Part shown: piece after piece, positions 16,490 to 24,140 of the stretch
How positions within the stretch are numbered: the first letter of the stretch is position 1
Layout: every line of letters begins with the position of its first letter
Source of the DNA: JAEUOS01 sp964470865
Lineage (GTDB): Bacteria > Pseudomonadota > Gammaproteobacteria > Burkholderiales > JAEUOS01
Assembly: GCA_964470865.1 (NCBI GenBank)
Contig: CAYYFR010000006.1
Location: forward strand, 1 to 64,000
Reading direction: 5' to 3'
Length of the DNA: 64,000 nt
Notes under the pieces: generated by a model
Seen by the model: only the letters and a program-made list of their open reading frames with translations
The model's database searches: none
Told to the model about the DNA's origin: nothing
Program-made: the position numbers and the translations under genes

Positions 16490-17944
16490 ATGCCCATTTC
16501 CCCGTTTGCCTCAGCCACACGACTGGCCGCCCTGATCCGTCGCCGCAAGCTGAGTGCATCGGATGCGCTCGATGTGTACCTCGCGCGCCTGGAAAGCCAT
16601 AATCCGCGCATCAATGCTGTGATCGTCACGCGCATCGAGGCGGCTCGCAAGGAAGCGCGCGCCATCGATCGCGCGCTCGCCAAAGGCGTCAAGCTGGGTC
16701 CCTTGGCCGGGGTGCCGATGACGGTCAAGGAATCGTTCAACGTCGCCGGCCTGCCCACCACCTGGGGCCTGACCGAGCACAAGGGCAAGGCGGTCGCCGA
16801 AGATGCGCTTTCAGTCAAGCGCCTGAAGGCGGCCGGCGCGGTGATTTTCGGCAAGACCAACGTGCCGGTCATGCTGGCCGACTGGCAGACCTACAACCCG
16901 GTGTACGGCACCACCAGCAATCCGTGGGACGTGGCGCGGGTGCCAGGCGGCTCCTCCGGCGGTGCCGCCGCTGCGCTGGCCGCCGGCCTCACCGGTCTTG
17001 AGATGGGCTCCGACATCGGTGCCTCGATCCGCGATCCGGCCCACTACTGCGGCGTGTATGGCCACAAGCCCAGCTACGGCATCTGCTCGCCGCAGGGGCA
17101 TGCGCTGGCGGGTGCGGTGGCAGCGCAAGACATAAGCGTCATCGGCCCGTTGGCGCGTAGCGCGGACGATCTCAAGCTGGCGATGGGCGTGATTGCCGGC
17201 CCCGATGCGATCGATGCCCAAGGCTGGAAACTGGCGCTGCCCAAGCCGCGCAAGACTGTGCTCAAGGAGTTCAGGATTGGCGTGATGCTGAGCCATCCGA
17301 CAGCGGAGGTGGATGCTTCGATCCAAAGCGCCATCGAGGCGCTTTGCAGGTGGTGCGCGAAGCAAAAGGCCAAGGTCGATTTCAAGGCCCGCCCCGACTT
17401 CGACCCCGCCGAAGCGCACCGCGTATTCATCGCCATGGTGCGCGCGGCCACCTCCGGTCGCCAGAGTGCCGAGCAGTTCGCCCGCTGGTCGAAACTCGCG
17501 GCGCAGCGGGGCGCACAAGACATGAGCTATGAAGCCCAGGCGGCGCGCGGCAACACGCTGTTGTACAAGGACTGGCTCAACCTCAATGAGCGGCGCCACC
17601 AGATGCGTCTGGCCTGGGCGCGTTTTTTCGAAACCCATGACGTGCTGTTGTGCCCAGCGGCCGCCACGCCGGCGTTTCCGCACAACCAGAAAGGCGAGCG
17701 CTGGGAGCGCATGATCGATGTGAATGGCAAGCCGCAGCCCGGCACGACCCAGATGTTCTGGGCCGGCTATTCGGGCATGTGCTATCTGCCTTCGACGGTG
17801 GCGCCGATAGGGTTTTCGAAAGAGGGTTTGCCGGTCGGCGTGCAGATCGTCGGGCCGCAGTATGGCGATGCGACTACGATTGAATTTGCGCGTCAGGTCG
17901 AGGCCGGTTATGCCGGCTTCGTGCCGCCGGGCGGGTTCGAATAG
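16490..17944 (+). CDS. Amidase signature family hydrolase
   Basis: A 484-residue amidase-signature enzyme. The catalytic triad is readable: Lys in MTVKESFN, the cis-Ser in VPGGSSGGAAAALAAG, and the nucleophile Ser in GSDIGASIRDPAHYCG. The signature core is intact and the length is standard for stand-alone amidases. GatA is unlikely because no gatB or gatC is adjacent. It hydrolyses a carboxylic amide; the physiological substrate is unknown. No signal peptide, so probably cytosolic. A TAGAAT box lies about 35 bp upstream of the ATG. Confidence 0.9.
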   Translation: MPISPFASATRLAALIRRRKLSASDALDVYLARLESHNPRINAVIVTRIEAARKEARAIDRALAKGVKLGPLAGVPMTVKESFNVAGLPTTWGLTEHKGKAVAEDALSVKRLKAAGAVIFGKTNVPVMLADWQTYNPVYGTTSNPWDVARVPGGSSGGAAAALAAGLTGLEMGSDIGASIRDPAHYCGVYGHKPSYGICSPQGHALAGAVAAQDISVIGPLARSADDLKLAMGVIAGPDAIDAQGWKLALPKPRKTVLKEFRIGVMLSHPTAEVDASIQSAIEALCRWCAKQKAKVDFKARPDFDPAEAHRVFIAMVRAATSGRQSAEQFARWSKLAAQRGAQDMSYEAQAARGNTLLYKDWLNLNERRHQMRLAWARFFETHDVLLCPAAATPAFPHNQKGERWERMIDVNGKPQPGTTQMFWAGYSGMCYLPSTVAPIGFSKEGLPVGVQIVGPQYGDATTIEFARQVEAGYAGFVPPGGFE

Positions 17945-17980
17945 CTCTCGTATCGATTCAATCTGCCTGGCATAGGCCTG

Positions 17981-18258
17981 ATGCGCCGAGCGCCATCAGA
18001 ACCCTGTTCAACTTCAGTCCGCCTGCCACCGACGAGGAAATCAACGGCGCATCCCTGCAGTTTGTGCGCAAGCTGAGCGGCTCCAACAGCCCGTCGAAAG
18101 TCAATCAGGCGGCGTTTTACCTCGCGGTGCAGGAAGTTGCGGCCGTGGCGCGTGGGCTCATGGCATCACTGGTGACCAACACTGTCCCGCGCGATCGTGA
18201 CCAAGAGGCGGCGCGCGCGAGGGCGCGTTCGGCGCTGCGGTTCCGGCTGTTACCCTAG
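17981..18258 (+). pseudogene. DUF2277-family remnant with a damaged 5' end
   Basis: The frame read from about 17990 gives AIRTLFNFSPPATDEEING, then ASLQFVRKLSG, SKVNQAAF and LVTNTVPRDRDQEAARARAR. This matches the small DUF2277 family, whose members begin MCRNIRTLFNFEPPATDEEI. An ATG at 17981 is in the right place for that N-terminus but is out of frame by two bases with the conserved body, and no ATG, GTG or TTG precedes the body in frame. The next possible in-frame start is a GTG at 18064, which would delete the first third. I call it a remnant with a 5' indel; a sequencing error or a non-standard start are alternatives. Function of the family is unknown. Confidence 0.65.
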
Positions 18259-18322
18259 ACCGTAGCAGGGCAGCGGGCCCGTGAGATCGCAGGTCGGCTC
18301 ACCGGGCGGAAACAATGTGCGT

Positions 18323-18886
18323 TCAGATCCGGTGTCCAAGCCGCTTCATCAGTTCGGGTACCGCATGGCGCAGATGCATCGATAGCCCCAGAGCACCCAT
18401 CTGCGCGCTGTTGCGGCCAAGAATGGTTTGCGAAAGCGGCAGGAAGGTTTCCTCCTCGTAGGCTGCGTGTGCCTTGTAGGTGGCCACCAGCGCAGCCACG
18501 GCTGCCGCGTCGAGCGTCGAGTCATGCCCCTTGGCCGCCTCTTTCAACGCCGGCTCGAGTTTCGACCAGGCGGCTTCGATCTGGCGATGCTCCTGCGTCA
18601 GGCGCTTGACGATGGCCTGCACCTGCAAGCGCTCCTCGCCTTGTGCGGCGCCGCCTGCAACCGCCGGGAACAGTTCACTTTCCTCCTCTGCATGATGCTC
18701 GTACACGACAGCGCGGAAGAAGGTGAGGGTCTGGCCGGCTATCTTCCGCGCTTCTGCGGCCGGTTCCAGCAGCGCAGGCAATTGGCCGAATTCCGCCAGA
18801 TGCGCGAGGATCCCTTCATGGCAATTCGAGAAGACTTCCAGCGGCTTGTCGCTCGGGCCCTTGGGTGTGTTGGCAGGTGCAGTCAT
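18323..18886 (-). CDS. Hemerythrin HHE cation-binding domain protein
   Basis: A 187-residue, mostly helical protein. Iron-ligand-type motifs are spaced as in HHE domains: CHEGILAHL (His about 23 and 29), VVYEHHAEEESELFP (about 61-75), LTQEHRQIEAAW (about 97-108) and HAAYEEETFLPL (about 138-150). Members bind a non-haem di-iron centre and serve in oxygen or nitric-oxide sensing, or in repair of iron-sulfur clusters. No DNA-binding or signalling domain is fused. It stands alone, divergent from the aspartate dehydrogenase gene. Confidence 0.85.
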   Translation of the reverse strand: MTAPANTPKGPSDKPLEVFSNCHEGILAHLAEFGQLPALLEPAAEARKIAGQTLTFFRAVVYEHHAEEESELFPAVAGGAAQGEERLQVQAIVKRLTQEHRQIEAAWSKLEPALKEAAKGHDSTLDAAAVAALVATYKAHAAYEEETFLPLSQTILGRNSAQMGALGLSMHLRHAVPELMKRLGHRI

Positions 18887-19125
18887 GAAACCTCCCGGTG
18901 AGTTTGATATTCAGCCTAAGTCCGTGCCGGGAATGGGCTTTGATGCAGATCAAGCGGAATTCCGCCGGCGCGGCTCGGGCGCATGCGGGCGGAGCGCGAA
19001 TGCCGGGACGCGGCGTTGGTTTTCAGCTGTGGCTCGATGAAGCTTGTGGCGCGGTGCAGGAATGCCTGCCCGGACCGGGCGCCGGTTGGCTGGTACTCTC
19101 GGGGTTTTCATGGCAGGGGATAGAC

Positions 19126-19941
19126 ATGCAGGCAGGGAGGAGTCAGTTACGTATCGGCATTGCCGGGCTGGGGGCGGTGGGCAAAAGCGTGGCCGAGAAA
19201 CTCGATGCCGGGATCCCGGGTTTGCAGTTGACGGCCATCGCCGTGCGTGACGTCGCGGCGGCGCGCGCTCGCATCAAGCTTGCGTCGCCGTGCGTATTCA
19301 CCGACTTGGCCGGGCTTGCGCCGCTGTGCGATGTGGTGGTCGAGTGCGCGCCCTCCGCGTTGCTCCCGGCAATCTGCCGGCCGGTGCTGGCCGCCGGCAA
19401 GAAGGTGGTGGTGTTGAGCGTAGGTGCGTTGTTGCGCAACCAAGACCTGATCGACCTGGCGCGCGAATCCGGCGGGCAGATCGTGGTGCCAACCGGCGCC
19501 CTGATCGGGCTCGACGCAGTGACGGCCGCCGCCGAAGGCACGATTCGCTCGGTGCGCATGATCACCAGGAAGCCGGTGAAGGGCCTGGTTGGCGCGCCTT
19601 ATCTGGTCGAAAACAACATCGCGATCGAAGACATCAAGGAACCCTTGCGCATTTTTTCCGGCTCGCCGCGCGACGCGGCGGTGGGTTTTCCGGCCAACCT
19701 GAATGTCGCGGTTGCGTTGTCATTGGCCGGCATCGGGCCGGACAAGACCACCCTCGAGATCTGGGCCGACCCGCACCTCGACCGCAATACCCACCGGATT
19801 GAGGTTGATGCAGATTCGGCTTCGTTTTCGATGGAGATCGCCAACATTCCGTCGGAGAATCCGCGCACCGGCAGGATCACGGCCCTGAGTGTGATTGCCG
19901 CTCTGCGCAAGATGAGCGCGCCACTGCGGGTGGGAACCTAG
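19126..19941 (+). CDS. nadX: L-aspartate dehydrogenase (NadX type)
   Basis: A 271-residue NAD(P)-dependent oxidoreductase. The N-terminal Rossmann motif GLGAVGKSVAEKL lies at about 14-26, and the C-terminal catalytic region has ADPHLDRNTHRIEVD with the conserved His near 223. NNIAIEDIKEPLRIFSG and GFPANLNVAVALSLAG are further family signatures. The enzyme oxidises L-aspartate to iminoaspartate, which feeds NAD biosynthesis in place of NadB. The ATG at 19126 follows AGGGG at 19115-19119; an upstream ATG at 18898 would add about 76 residues of atypical sequence. Confidence 0.87.
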   Translation: MQAGRSQLRIGIAGLGAVGKSVAEKLDAGIPGLQLTAIAVRDVAAARARIKLASPCVFTDLAGLAPLCDVVVECAPSALLPAICRPVLAAGKKVVVLSVGALLRNQDLIDLARESGGQIVVPTGALIGLDAVTAAAEGTIRSVRMITRKPVKGLVGAPYLVENNIAIEDIKEPLRIFSGSPRDAAVGFPANLNVAVALSLAGIGPDKTTLEIWADPHLDRNTHRIEVDADSASFSMEIANIPSENPRTGRITALSVIAALRKMSAPLRVGT

Positions 19942-19956
19942 TACTGTCGGTCGTAC

Positions 19957-22900
19957 TCAATGAAAATCCCGCGACCGGGTCAGGAGGCTGCCCAGTAACG
20001 CGGTGTCGTCCACCACCCGCTTGGCGATCAGGTGCGAAACCTTGCCGTCGGTTTCCCACACGCCGTACACAGTGAGGAGCCGGGCGGTGAGGATTTCACG
20101 GCGCTGCGCTTCGATCACCTGCGGCCAGCACACCACGTTGATGTTGCCCGCTTCGTCTTCCAGGGTCATGAAGATCACGCCCTTGGCGGTGTCGGGGCGC
20201 TGGCGGTTGACCACGATGCCGGCCGCGCGCGCCAGGCGCCGGTGCGGGTAGGTGGCGAGTTCGGCGGAGTTGACCAGGCGGCGCTTTGCAAGCAGCGGGC
20301 GCAACAAAGCCAGCGGATGGCGGCGCAGGGTGAGGCCGGTGCTGGCGTAATCGGCAACGATGTCTTCGCCTTCGGCCGGCGCCGGCAGGTCGGCCGGTGT
20401 TTCCGGCGTGCCGGTATCGGGCAGGATCGGCAAGGGCGCCTCGATGCCGGCCACCTGCCACAAGGCCTGGCGGCGGTGACCGGAGAGACTTGCCAGGGCG
20501 TCGGCGGCGGACACGGCTTCGAGGTCGCCGCGGTTGAGCCGGGTGCGGCGTGCCAGGTCGTCGGCGCTGGCGAAGGCCCGCTCGCTGCGCGCGGCAATGA
20601 TGCATTGCATACCGGTGGCAGACAGACCTTTGACCATTTTCAGGCCCAGGCGAAGGGCCGGCTGGTGGCGATGGTCGGGCGCGGCGTTGCCGCCATTTCC
20701 GGTGGCGGGTGCAAGCGCTGCGTCCAGTTGTGCCTGCCAGCGCGCACGGCTTGCGGCATCGTCTTCCAGGGTGCAGTCGATGGCGCTTGCGGTCACGTCC
20801 ACCGGCCGCACCGCCAACTGCAGGCGCCGCGCTTCCTGCGCCAGTTGCGAAGGTGAATAAAAACCCATCGGCTGGCTGTTGATGAGCGCGCAAAAAAACG
20901 CCGCCGGCTCGAAACATTTGAGCCAGGCCGATACATAGACCAAGAGCGCGAAGCTGGCGGCATGGCTTTCGGGAAAGCCGTATTCGCCAAAGCCCAGCAT
21001 CTGGCGGTAGATCTGCTCGGCCCATTCGGGCGCGTAGCCGCGCTCGGCCATGCCTTTCTTCAGGCGCTCTTCGAAGGGGGTGAGCCCGCCCTTGCGCTTC
21101 CAGGCGGCCATGGCGCGGCGCAACTGGTCGGCCTCGCCCGGGGTGAAGCCGGCTGCCACTACCGCCAGCTTCATCACCTGTTCCTGGAAGATCGATACAC
21201 CGAGGGTGCGCTTCAATACCTGTTCGACCGCCGCCGACGGGTAGCTCACCGGCTCCAGCCCCTGGCGCCGCCGCAGATAAGGATGCACCATGCCGCCCTG
21301 GATCGGCCCGGGGCGCACGATCGCCACCTCGATCACCAGGTCATAGAAGCAGCGCGGCGCCAGGCGTGGCAGCATGCTCATCTGTGCCCGTGATTCGACC
21401 TGGAACACGCCCATCGATTCGCCGCGGCACAGCATGTCGTAGACGTGGCGGCTCTCTTTGGGCACCGCCATCATCGGCAAAGCCGCGCCACGGCGCTCGC
21501 CCAGCATGCCCAGGGTGCGGCGGATGGCCGACAGCATGCCCAGCGCCAGCACGTCGACCTTGAGCAGGCCCACGGCTTCGAGGTCGTCCTTGTCCCACTG
21601 GATCACGGTGCGCTCCGGCATGGCCGCGTTTTCCACCGGCACGAATTTCGACAGGTCGTCGCGCACGATGACAAAGCCGCCGCTGTGCTGCGACAAATGG
21701 CGCGGAAAGCCGATCAGCTGCGCGGTCAGTGCCAACAGGTGTTTCACCTGCGGCGCATCGGGGTCAAGGCCTACCTCGCGCAGGCGTTCGGGCAGGGCCT
21801 CGTGCTTGTCCCACCAGGCCAGAGCGCGGCTCAAGCCTTCGAGCTGATCGGCGGCGAAGCCGAGGGCGCGGCCGACATCCTTGAGCGCGCTTTTAGGCCG
21901 ATAAGTGGCGACCGCCGCCGCCAGCGCAGCGCGATGGCGGCCGTACTTGCGGTAGATGTACTGGATCACTTCCTCGCGCCGTTCATGCTCGAAATCGACG
22001 TCGATGTCGGGCGGCTCGTTGCGCTCCTTCGAGATGAAACGCTCGAACAGCAGAGTGCCGCGCGACGGATCAACCTCGGTGATGCCAAGGCAGTAACAAA
22101 CCGCCGAGTTGGCTGCCGAGCCGCGCCCCTGGCACAAAATGCCTTGCGCGCGGGCGAAGGCGACGATGTCGTGCACGGTCAGGAAGTAGGCCTCGTAACC
22201 CAGTTCGCCGATGAGCGCGAGTTCGTGCTCGATCTGCCGTTCGATGCCGGCTGGCGTGCCGGCGGGAAAGCGCCAGGCCATGCCGGCTTGTGTCAGCGCG
22301 CGCAGGTGCGCAGCCGGTGTGCTGCCTGCGGGCACCGCCTCCTGCGGATATTCATACTTGAGTTCGTCGAGCGAAAAATTGCAGGTTTCAGCAATGCGCA
22401 GGGTTTCTTCCAGCCAGGCCGGCGGGTAGGTGCGGGCGAGCGCCAGCAGGGTGCGCAGGTGGCGCTCGCCGTTGGGCTCGAGCGCGTGGCCGCAGTCGGC
22501 CACGGTCGCGCGCAGGCGGGTGGCGGTGAGTACGTCCTGCAGGGCCTTGCGGCTGCGGGTGTGCATCAGCACGCCGCCGGTGGCTGCGATCGGCAAGCCG
22601 GTCGCAGCCGAGATCGCCTCCACCGCCCGGCGGTTGGCGCGGTCGTTGGGGCCGGTGGTGAGGCAGGCGGCGATCCAGAAACGGCCGGGGAATAGCGACG
22701 CCAGAGCAAGCGCATCGTTGGCCAGGCGGGCGCTGAGACCGTCTTCGTCGATCGTGACAGGCAGCCCGGCGTGGGCTGGCACCCGCACCGGCAGGTCGGG
22801 GACATAGAGGCAAGCGCAGCCTGGCACGCCGGCATCGAGGTCGGCGCGCGCGAATGCGTAGGATCCTTTCGGGCTCCTGCGGCGCGCCGCGGTAATGAGT

Positions 22901-23217
22901 GCGCACAAGGACTCGTAGCCAGCTTTTGACTGCGCCAGCAACACGATGCGCGATGCAGGCAAAGCCTCACCCGAGGCCTCGTCCTGCGTGAAACGGAACT
23001 CGGCCCCGACGATCAGCTTGAAGCAACCTTCGACCGCTGCCTCATGCGCGCGCACGATGCCGGCCAGCGAGCACTCGTCGGTGACGGCCAGCGCCGTGTA
23101 GCCGACCTTGAGCGCGCGCTGCACCAGTTCGGTGGCCGAGGAAGCGCCGCGCAGGAACGAGAAGTTCGAGACGCAGTGCAGTTCGCAATAGCGCGGGAGT
23201 GCGTGCTGGGCGGCCAT
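19957..23217 (-). CDS. dnaE2: Error-prone DNA polymerase DnaE2 (ImuC)
   Basis: A 1086-residue C-family polymerase. It opens with a PHP domain (YCELHCVSNFSFLRGASSATELV). The polymerase core contains CQGRGSAANSAVCYCLGITEVDP and the catalytic-aspartate motif PDIDVDFEHERREEV. A finger/thumb region (GFGEYGFPESHAASFALLVYVSAW), a helix-hairpin-helix and a C-terminal OB fold follow. The FPESHA form and length under 1100 residues match DnaE2 rather than replicative DnaE1. It is the catalytic translesion polymerase of the ImuA-ImuB-DnaE2 mutasome. Here it is separated from imuB by about 900 bp holding a toxin-antitoxin pair and a MazE-like gene, so whether the upstream SOS promoter still drives it is open. 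Confidence 0.95.
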   Translation of the reverse strand: MAAQHALPRYCELHCVSNFSFLRGASSATELVQRALKVGYTALAVTDECSLAGIVRAHEAAVEGCFKLIVGAEFRFTQDEASGEALPASRIVLLAQSKAGYESLCALITAARRRSPKGSYAFARADLDAGVPGCACLYVPDLPVRVPAHAGLPVTIDEDGLSARLANDALALASLFPGRFWIAACLTTGPNDRANRRAVEAISAATGLPIAATGGVLMHTRSRKALQDVLTATRLRATVADCGHALEPNGERHLRTLLALARTYPPAWLEETLRIAETCNFSLDELKYEYPQEAVPAGSTPAAHLRALTQAGMAWRFPAGTPAGIERQIEHELALIGELGYEAYFLTVHDIVAFARAQGILCQGRGSAANSAVCYCLGITEVDPSRGTLLFERFISKERNEPPDIDVDFEHERREEVIQYIYRKYGRHRAALAAAVATYRPKSALKDVGRALGFAADQLEGLSRALAWWDKHEALPERLREVGLDPDAPQVKHLLALTAQLIGFPRHLSQHSGGFVIVRDDLSKFVPVENAAMPERTVIQWDKDDLEAVGLLKVDVLALGMLSAIRRTLGMLGERRGAALPMMAVPKESRHVYDMLCRGESMGVFQVESRAQMSMLPRLAPRCFYDLVIEVAIVRPGPIQGGMVHPYLRRRQGLEPVSYPSAAVEQVLKRTLGVSIFQEQVMKLAVVAAGFTPGEADQLRRAMAAWKRKGGLTPFEERLKKGMAERGYAPEWAEQIYRQMLGFGEYGFPESHAASFALLVYVSAWLKCFEPAAFFCALINSQPMGFYSPSQLAQEARRLQLAVRPVDVTASAIDCTLEDDAASRARWQAQLDAALAPATGNGGNAAPDHRHQPALRLGLKMVKGLSATGMQCIIAARSERAFASADDLARRTRLNRGDLEAVSAADALASLSGHRRQALWQVAGIEAPLPILPDTGTPETPADLPAPAEGEDIVADYASTGLTLRRHPLALLRPLLAKRRLVNSAELATYPHRRLARAAGIVVNRQRPDTAKGVIFMTLEDEAGNINVVCWPQVIEAQRREILTARLLTVYGVWETDGKVSHLIAKRVVDDTALLGSLLTRSRDFH

Positions 23218-23262
23218 GGCATTTTGAACCGGTGCCGATATGGAGGGCCGACCTGCGGGCTG

Positions 23263-23454
23263 CTAGCCCTTTGCAGGCTTGGGCAGGCGAGTGCGTGCCC
23301 TGACGGCGCCAAATTCCCGGCCAACAGGGACGATGGCATCCCACGCGCGGTCGACAGGCATGTCGCCTGGCCGCATGCCGGAAAGCAGTTCAGCCAGCGT
23401 GTAACTGCGTCGGCGAGCTGCTTTCGCAAGGGTGTGATCCGGGGTTTTTCGCAT
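23263..23454 (-). CDS. Small MazE/antitoxin-tail-like protein, orphan
   Basis: Started at the ATG of MRKTPDHTLAKAARRR it has 63 residues. The middle (YTLAELLSGMRPGD ... VPVGREFG) resembles the C-terminal toxin-neutralising tail of MazE antitoxins, whose consensus runs YxLxELLAGITPEN ... GAPVGREVW. The N-terminal AbrB-type DNA-binding fold is absent, replaced by a short basic stretch. No MazF gene is adjacent. It may be a decayed remnant, a stand-alone anti-toxin, or an unrelated small protein. It sits between hicB and dnaE2 on the same strand, 22 bp after the hicB stop. Confidence 0.55.
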   Translation of the reverse strand: MRKTPDHTLAKAARRRSYTLAELLSGMRPGDMPVDRAWDAIVPVGREFGAVRARTRLPKPAKG

Positions 23455-23476
23455 ATTCGAGCCCTTCCGATGGATT

Positions 23477-23914
23477 TCAGCCAACCCGCAATTCCAGCTT
23501 TTTCCCGATTACCCGGAATGCCTCGACGAGCCCGTCGATCTTGGTGGCATGTCTGAGGTTGGTCATGCGATTGACCACTTGCGGTGTGGTACCGAGTCGA
23601 CGCGCCAGATCGACGGGACGTATCTTTTGATGCAGCATTTCATTGAGCAAGAGAATTTTGGCTGTCATGCTGGCAGGCAGAACTACCGTTCGCTGGCCAC
23701 GTTTTGGCTGGCTTGGCATGGGCACCGGGCGTCCATCCTCGAAATAGAACTCAAGAGCGCTTTCCAGTGCTTCGCGTGCCATGCGCGGTGCATCGGCTGG
23801 GGCATGGGCGCTGGTGGCGGCTTCCGGAATGTCTGTAAACGTGATCAGAAGCGACCCGTTGGTGTCTGTTTTCATTTTCACGGGGTATGCAAGCATGATG
23901 AAATTCCTGTTCAT
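23477..23914 (-). CDS. hicB: HicB-family antitoxin with C-terminal helix-turn-helix
   Basis: A 145-residue protein. The N-terminal half is a degraded-RNase-H HicB fold (MLAYPVKMKTDTNGSLLITFTDIP ... ALESALEFYFEDGRPVPMPS). The C-terminal half (about 90-143) carries an XRE-type helix-turn-helix (IRPVDLARRLGTTPQVVNRMTNL). It neutralises HicA and should repress the operon. Its ATG overlaps the hicA stop in an ATGA arrangement, so translation is coupled; a second ATG six codons downstream is the alternative start. Confidence 0.9.
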   Translation of the reverse strand: MNRNFIMLAYPVKMKTDTNGSLLITFTDIPEAATSAHAPADAPRMAREALESALEFYFEDGRPVPMPSQPKRGQRTVVLPASMTAKILLLNEMLHQKIRPVDLARRLGTTPQVVNRMTNLRHATKIDGLVEAFRVIGKKLELRVG

Positions 23915-24090
23915 TTGAGGCCCAGGTCCTGCCTGATTTTTCGCACCGGGCCATGGCCGATTTCCTTGGCGCCGTGATCGGGAAAGATGGTTTGTCTGCC
24001 ATTCAGATAGACCCTGAAATGGCTTCCCTTGGCGGGTTTGAATGTTGCTCCCTGCTTGACCAGCCATCGTCTGAATTCGCTGTATTTCAT
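23911..24090 (-). CDS. hicA: HicA-family mRNA interferase toxin
   Basis: A 59-residue protein beginning MKYSEFRRWLVKQGATFK. It contains KGSHFRVYLNGRQTIFPDHGAKEI, a dsRBD-like fold with the catalytic His in GSHF, and ends in VRKIRQDLGLK. HicA toxins cleave mRNA independently of the ribosome. The size is normal for the family. The gene precedes and overlaps hicB. It is immediately preceded by an AT-rich stretch holding an inverted repeat and a TATAAT box. Confidence 0.9.
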   Translation of the reverse strand: MKYSEFRRWLVKQGATFKPAKGSHFRVYLNGRQTIFPDHGAKEIGHGPVRKIRQDLGLK

Positions 24091-24093
24091 TTA

Positions 24094-24114
24094 ATTATAA
24101 ACAAAAGTGTTTAT
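24094..24114 (-). promoter_or_regulatory. Putative hicAB operator and -10 box
   Basis: An AT-rich island in a GC-rich background. The inverted repeat ATAAAC–6 bases–GTTTAT spans 24097-24114, and on the minus strand a perfect TATAAT (24099-24094) overlaps its edge. A HicB dimer could bind here and cover the promoter. The -10 lies only three bases before the hicA ATG, so the transcript would be leaderless or the promoter position is different; no good -35 is visible. Confidence 0.5.
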
Positions 24115-24140
24115 TTTTAAGGACTGCGGCGCATCACGGC

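Noticed and set aside
17934..17944. GGGTTCGA resembling a tRNA T-loop
   Set aside because: It is the end of the amidase coding sequence and there is no acceptor or anticodon stem around it.
21445..22695. 416-residue plus-strand frame inside dnaE2
   Set aside because: Antisense shadow with no motifs; dnaE2 is intact on the other strand.
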